The notes under the pieces are model-generated. The model ran no database searches, had not been told where the DNA came from, and saw only the letters and a program-made list of their open reading frames with translations. Shown here piece after piece: positions 59,660 through 64,000 of a DNA stretch of 64,000 nucleotides. Origin of the DNA: Euzebyales bacterium (GTDB taxonomy: Bacteria > Actinomycetota > Nitriliruptoria > Euzebyales > JAHELV01); contig DATHVN010000141.1 in assembly GCA_035461305.1 (NCBI GenBank), positions 52,249-116,248 on the forward strand, read 5' to 3'. The position numbers were made by a program, and so were the translations under genes. The stretch's first letter is position 1; every line of letters starts with the position of its first letter.

Positions 59660-61047
59660 TCAGTCGCGCGTCGTGACGCGCAGACGGGCGAGGTGGTCGT
59701 CGACGTCCTCCGCGGCCACCGGCCGACCGTCCTCGGTCACCAGCACGGGCGCACGCGCGTCGGTCGGCAGGAGCATCTCGGAGCGGCGCTGGAGGTAGAC
59801 GGCCGAGTGGGCGGTCATCGGCAGGTCCGCCAGTGTCAGCGCGAGCAGCTCGCGCGCTGCAGCCCGCGGTCAGCAGCGATCGGACCAGCCGCAGCTGTCG
59901 GTTGAGGAACGCCGTACGGCGGATGTCGGACCTCTGTCGCTCTGACCCGGGCTCGTCGAACAGGGGTGGGACACCGGCGTCTGCGGGGCCACCGACGCCA
60001 TCGTCGATGAAGCACAGGTCGATCGCCTCCGCCCACGGCAGCAAGCTCAGGGCAGCGCGCGCGTCCGCCAGGATCAGCCAACCGTAGCGCGGGAGCCGGA
60101 AGAACGGCGGCACCCGCAGCCGCACGTGCACGCATCCGGCGCCGCCCGCGATCTCGAACGACACGAGCGGTCCGTAGCCCCCGGTCATCTGCCGGTCCGC
60201 CACCACGCCGTGCGGCGCGACGCCGGGGTGGTGGACGGCCGTCACCAGGCCATGGTGCCGCAGGTGCCGGGCGATCTCGAGCGCGCCCGCGGACTGGGCG
60301 GAGATGCGCAGTGCCAGGGTGCTCAGGCTCCGGGTCGCCAGCCACGCCTCGAACGCCCCGGGGATCCCGCCGGTCAGCGTCCGCCACTGCCGCAGCCTGT
60401 GCACCAGCTCGGCGTCCTGAGTGACGACCGCGCCGAGCAGGAGGTCGAGTGGCCGGCCACCGCCTTCGTCAGCGAGTAGACCGTGGCGGCGGCACCGAAG
60501 CGCGCCGGCTGCTGCAGGACCGCGGTCGCGACCGTGTTGTCGGCGACCGTCAGCGTGCCGTGGCGGGCGCAGATCGCACCGAGCTCGGCGAGATCGGCGA
60601 CGCGCAGGAGCGGGTTGATCGGCGTCTCCACCCACAGCGCGGCGCCACCCCACGGCGACCGCCCCGTCGACGGCGGCCGCGTCGAGCAGGTCGACCGTGA
60701 CGACATCGACCCCGGCGACGCCGCCGACGTGGCGTGCCAGCTCGCGGGGTGTTGTAGTAGCCGTCGTCGGGCACGACGATCCGCCGGTGGGAGCGCGCCA
60801 GGTCGGCGAGCAGCGCGTGCGACGCCGCCTGTCCCGAGGCGAAGAGCACCGCGTCGGCCTCCTCCAGCGTTCCCAGACCGCGCTCGACCGCTCGCCAGTT
60901 GGGATGATCGGCCCGCAGGTAGTCGGACGCGTCGGCGACACCGGCCGAGACCACGTAGCTGGACATGGTCAGCGTCGAGCCGGCCGGGTCACCGGCGGAC
61001 GGCGGGGGCATGGCGTGCAGCAGCGCGGTGGAAGGATCTCGAGACAT
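59660..61047 (-). pseudogene. Scrambled composite: trans-sulfuration PLP enzyme joined to an unrelated C-terminal fragment
   Basis: From the ATG at 61047 the first frame reads SSYVVSAGVADASDYLRADHPNWRAVERGLGTLEEADAVLFASGQAASHALLADL, the start of a cystathionine-gamma-synthase-type enzyme. At about 60745, 60655 and 60455 the sensible frame changes. The pieces include ETPINPLLRVADL, ADNTVATAVLQQP and the lysine region VYSLTKAVAGHS. After SFEIAGGAG the homology stops, and RLRVPPFFRLPRYGWLILADAR begins. That continues, with another frameshift near 59865, as ELLALTLADLPMTAHS...VTEDGRPVAAEDVDDHLARLRVTTRD to a TGA at 59660. That tail recalls a DUF59/Fe-S-assembly-like protein. Both genes are dead as sequenced. 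Confidence 0.72.
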
Positions 61048-61129
61048 CAGGCCTCCGTCTGGCGATCGGCCCATTGGCGGGCTGGACAAGGAAAAGGAAT
61101 AGTTCAATCCAAACGTCATGGAGCGTGAC

Positions 61130-63148
61130 ATGAGCGATGACCATGCCGCGGGCGTCGACGTCGGTGGCACCTTCACCGACGTGGTCATCGTGGCACGCAG
61201 CGGGGACACCCTGCGACCACGCGCCATCAAGACGCCGACCACACCGGACGACCAGGGCGAGGGCGTCGCCAACGGCCTGGACGCGAGCGGGTCCGGTGAC
61301 GCCGTGCGCCTGGTGTGCCACGGCACGACGACCGCGACCAACGCGATCCTCGAACGAGACGTGGCACGGACGGTGCTGGTCACGACCACGGGCTTCGCCG
61401 ACGTGCTGATCATCGGCCGCCAGGCACGGCCCTCGTTGTACGACCTCGCGGTCACGCGGCCCGAGCCGCTGGTCGCCTCCGACATGGTGGTGACCGTCGA
61501 CGAGCGCATGGGCGCCGACGGCGGGGTCGTCGTCGAGCTGACCGACGAGGAGGTCGGCAGGGTCGTCGACGAGGTGGCTGAGCTCCGGCCGGACTCCGTC
61601 GCCGTGTCGCTGCTGTTCAGCTACGCCGACGACGCCCACGAACGCCGGTTGTGCGCAGCGCTCGAGGATCACCTGGACGTGCCGGTGACGCGGTCGAGCG
61701 CGCTGCTGCCGGAGTTCCGCGAGTACGAGCGCGCCTCCACCTGCACGCTCAACGCCGCCATCGCGCCGCGGATGCACCGGTACCTGTCGGGGCTGCACCG
61801 CCGACTCCCCGACGTGACCATCTCCGTGATGATGTCGGGCGGCGGCACGACCGACATCGACAGCGCCGCGGCCGAGCCCGTGCACACGCTTCTGTCCGGC
61901 CCCGCCGCCGGGGTCGTCGCCGCGGGGGCGATCGCCGCAGCCGCGGGCTATCCCGATGCCGTGGCCTTCGACATGGGCGGCACATCGACGGACGTGTGCC
62001 TGATCCGCGGCGGGCAGCCGGAGATGTCCAGCGAGTCCAGCATCGACCGCCTGCCGTTCAGGACGCCGTCGGTCGCGATCCACACGGTCGGCGCGGGGGG
62101 CGGGTCGATCGCCTGGATCGACCGGGGCGGCGCCCTGCGTGTGGGCCCCCGGTCGGCTGGGGCGGTCCCGGGCCCGGCGTGCTATGCCAACGGCGGCACC
62201 GAACCGACGGTCACCGACGCCCACTGCGTGCTGGGCCACCTCGACCCGGACCGGCAGCTCGGTGGCGGTCTCACGCTCGACGTCGGCGCCGCCGGCCAGG
62301 CGGTCGGCACGTTGCCGGACGACGCCGACGGCGCCCGCGGCATCCTGACGGTGGTGCGGGCGACCATGAGCCGTGCGCTGCGCAAGGTCTCGACCGAACG
62401 CGGGGTCGATCCCGGGGGTCTGGCGCTGGTCGCCTACGGCGGCGCCGGGCCTCTGCACGCCAGCGCGCTCGCTCGTGACCTCGGGATGCGCGCGGTGATC
62501 GTCCCACCCGCCGCGGGCGTCCTGTCGGCATTGGGGCTCCTGCTGGCACCACCGCGGGCGGAGGTCTCCCGGACGCTGATGACCGCCGCTGGCGACGACC
62601 TCGACGACGTGTGGCGCCAGCTGTCGGACGAGGCGGGCAAGGCGCTGCAGGCGCAGGGTGCGGTCGGCGAGCCGACCCTGACCAGGATCGCCGAGTGCCG
62701 CTACGTCGGGCAGTCGCACGAGCTGCGGGTCGACGCCGGTGACGGCGACGGGCGAGGGCGAGCGCAGCGAGCCGGTGGGCGGGGACCCGACATCGTCGCG
62801 ACGTTCCACCGCGCGCACGAGGAGGCGTACGGCTACCGGATGCCCGAGGAGCAGGTCCAGCTCGTCACGGCGCGCGTGGTGGCTGAGGGCGAACCGGTGC
62901 TTGCGGAGCCTCCCGGCGAGTGGGAGCACGACACGGCGGAGGAGCGCACGCGCGACGTGGTCATCGACCGCGACCGGGTGACGACGCGGGTCGTGTCACG
63001 TGGCGCACTCGATGTCGGTACCGAGCTCACCGGACCCGTCCTCGTCGAGCAGTCCGACACCACGACCCTCCTCGCTCCGACCGACACCGCCCACATCGAC
63101 GAGCACCGCAACCTGATCATCACCTTCGACGACGGGCAGGGTGGGTAG
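61130..63148 (+). CDS. hyuA: Hydantoinase/oxoprolinase A-type ATP-dependent amidohydrolase subunit
   Basis: The 672-aa protein starts AAGVDVGGTFTDVVIVARSG, the actin-fold phosphate 1 motif. VCHGTTTATNAILERD and VMMSGGGTTD follow, then the central block HTLLSGPAAGVVAAGAIA with AFDMGGTSTDVCLI. GGAGPLHASALARDLGMRAVIVPPAAGVLSALGLL and PVLVEQSDTTTLL complete the family pattern. The ATG at 61130 is chosen because GGAG lies 6 bp upstream; one at 61118 is in frame. With hyuB it forms a heteromeric enzyme for 5-oxoproline, hydantoins or similar cyclic amides, or an acetone/acetophenone carboxylase-like enzyme. Confidence 0.92.
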   Translation: MSDDHAAGVDVGGTFTDVVIVARSGDTLRPRAIKTPTTPDDQGEGVANGLDASGSGDAVRLVCHGTTTATNAILERDVARTVLVTTTGFADVLIIGRQARPSLYDLAVTRPEPLVASDMVVTVDERMGADGGVVVELTDEEVGRVVDEVAELRPDSVAVSLLFSYADDAHERRLCAALEDHLDVPVTRSSALLPEFREYERASTCTLNAAIAPRMHRYLSGLHRRLPDVTISVMMSGGGTTDIDSAAAEPVHTLLSGPAAGVVAAGAIAAAAGYPDAVAFDMGGTSTDVCLIRGGQPEMSSESSIDRLPFRTPSVAIHTVGAGGGSIAWIDRGGALRVGPRSAGAVPGPACYANGGTEPTVTDAHCVLGHLDPDRQLGGGLTLDVGAAGQAVGTLPDDADGARGILTVVRATMSRALRKVSTERGVDPGGLALVAYGGAGPLHASALARDLGMRAVIVPPAAGVLSALGLLLAPPRAEVSRTLMTAAGDDLDDVWRQLSDEAGKALQAQGAVGEPTLTRIAECRYVGQSHELRVDAGDGDGRGRAQRAGGRGPDIVATFHRAHEEAYGYRMPEEQVQLVTARVVAEGEPVLAEPPGEWEHDTAEERTRDVVIDRDRVTTRVVSRGALDVGTELTGPVLVEQSDTTTLLAPTDTAHIDEHRNLIITFDDGQGG

Positions 63149-64000
63149 ATGGCCGAGCAGACGCTGTCAGCGGTCCAGCTCGAGGTCGTGCGCCACGCGC
63201 TGGCCGGGGTCGCCGACGAGATGGGGGTCGCACTCCGGCGGGCCGCCTACTCACCGAACATCAAGGAGCGTGCCGACTGCTCCGCCGCCGTGTTCGACCC
63301 CGACGGGCAGATGGTCGCGCAGGCCGAGCACATCCCCGTGCACCTCGGCGCGATGCCACGCAGCGTGGAGGCCGCCATCGCGCGCTTCGGCGACCGCCTC
63401 GTGCCAGGCACCCAGGTCCTGCTCAACGACCCGTACGCGGGCGGCACCCACCTGCCCGACCTCACGCTCGTCGCTGCGGTCGGCGACGACGACGGCACCC
63501 TACTCGGCTATGTGGCCAACCGCGCCCACCATGCCGACGTCGGCGGCGCCGCGCCCGGCTCGATGCCCGCCAGCGCGACCGACATCGCCATGGAGGGACT
63601 GCGCATCCCACCGATCCTGGTCGACGTGGACGGCGAGGTGCGCGACGACCTGCTGGAGCTGATCGCCGCCAACTCCCGGACGCCGGGTGAGCGCCGAGGC
63701 GATCTGCGGGCGCAGTTCGCCGCGAACCACGTCGGCGGCCGCCGCCTGCGCGAGCTCGCCGGCCGCTACGGCGTCCAGGGACTCCACACGGCGATGCGGG
63801 AGGTCTGCGACTACTCCGAACGCCGCGTCCGCGCTGCCATCGCCGACATCCCCGACGGCACCTACCGCGCCAGCGACGTCCTGGAGCTCGACGAGGAGGC
63901 GACCATCGCCGTCGAGCTGACCGTCGACGGCCACGATGTGACCGCCGACTTCGCCGGCACCGACCCGCAGGTCCCCGTCAACGTCAACGCCGTGCTCGCG
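63149..64000 (+). CDS. hyuB: Hydantoinase/oxoprolinase B-type subunit (3' end outside window)
   Basis: The ATG directly follows the hyuA stop (TAGATG). The 284 residues visible start with LSAVQLEVVRHALAGVADEMGVALRRAAYSPNIKERADCSAAVFDPDGQMVAQAEHIPVHLGAMP, then LLNDPYAGGTHLPDLTLVAAV and NRAHHADVGG. These are the conserved metal/active-site blocks of HyuB. The reading frame is open to 64000. Spacing and order are those of a hyuAB operon. Confidence 0.95.
   Translation, partial: MAEQTLSAVQLEVVRHALAGVADEMGVALRRAAYSPNIKERADCSAAVFDPDGQMVAQAEHIPVHLGAMPRSVEAAIARFGDRLVPGTQVLLNDPYAGGTHLPDLTLVAAVGDDDGTLLGYVANRAHHADVGGAAPGSMPASATDIAMEGLRIPPILVDVDGEVRDDLLELIAANSRTPGERRGDLRAQFAANHVGGRRLRELAGRYGVQGLHTAMREVCDYSERRVRAAIADIPDGTYRASDVLELDEEATIAVELTVDGHDVTADFAGTDPQVPVNVNAVLA

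Noticed and set aside
60989..62929. A 646-codon minus-strand open frame opposite hyuA
   Set aside because: Antisense shadow with no motif; the plus strand carries all hyuA signatures.

Overview
The window is about 70% GC, gene-dense chromosomal DNA from a high-GC Gram-positive bacterium, almost certainly an actinobacterium. The evidence is strong GC bias at third codon positions, frequent GTG starts, many ATGA/GTGA start-stop overlaps, a group II truncated haemoglobin, a TIGR03085-type (mycothiol-dependent-enzyme-like) protein, a DUF6458 protein, and ECF sigma/zf-HC2 anti-sigma regulation. I could not place it in a genus. There are no rRNA genes, insertion sequences, prophage genes or CRISPR arrays. 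Two tRNA-Ser genes lie near the left edge.

Layout. 1-6.2 kb holds a site-2 protease fragment, tRNA-Ser(GGA), tadA-glbO, tRNA-Ser(CGA) and small housekeeping or stress genes. 6.2-16.8 kb is an island of four ABC-2 type exporters in two back-to-back pairs. The first pair is a tetR-ATPase-permease operon facing an ATPase-permease operon, across a cluster of TetR-like half-sites. The second is an ECF sigma/anti-sigma/ATPase/permease operon facing an ATPase plus an internally duplicated permease, across a tandem 56-bp repeat. 16.9-23.9 kb carries a DUF2064 protein, a YfhO-like membrane protein, an unrecognised acidic microprotein/Cys-rich protein pair, a broken SBP-VWA gene, an exonuclease and a cupin.

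24-44.8 kb is mostly metabolic and envelope genes: a CBS/DUF294 signalling protein, 6-phosphogluconolactonase, MgtC, a glycosyltransferase/epimerase pair, two separate membrane cytochrome-molybdopterin fusions, a PIG-V-like mannosyltransferase, a DUF62 protein, a DUF885 protein and a zwf-(DoxX-like)-gnd oxidative pentose-phosphate operon. It ends with a sulfotransferase-like gene coupled to a class IV aminotransferase-like gene that lacks the usual PLP lysine. 45-50.1 kb is a surface-glycan or glycolipid locus with a clear UDP-sulfoquinovose synthase (sqdB/agl3 type), GtrA, a GT-C/GT2 fusion and a sugar epimerase. 50.3-59.6 kb has YbaK, DUF1232, AzlCD, a MarR-GNAT fusion, DUF4395, a TspO-like protein, two CNNM/CorC proteins and a large secreted protein of unknown function. 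59.6-64 kb has a scrambled pseudogene and then hyuA-hyuB, with hyuB running off the window.

A recurring oddity is reading-frame damage. At least six recognisable genes carry single-base indels, an extra dinucleotide or an in-frame stop (SBP-VWA, DoxX-like, PRC-barrel-like, MBL-fold, azlC, the trans-sulfuration-like gene). Either the genome is decaying locally or the assembly has residual indel errors; raw reads would decide. No single well-defined new system stands out. The best leads are the sulfotransferase/lysine-less aminotransferase pair, the 56-bp repeat in the sigma/ABC divergent promoter, the duplicated permease, the sqdB glycan locus and the 47-aa/245-aa unknown pair.
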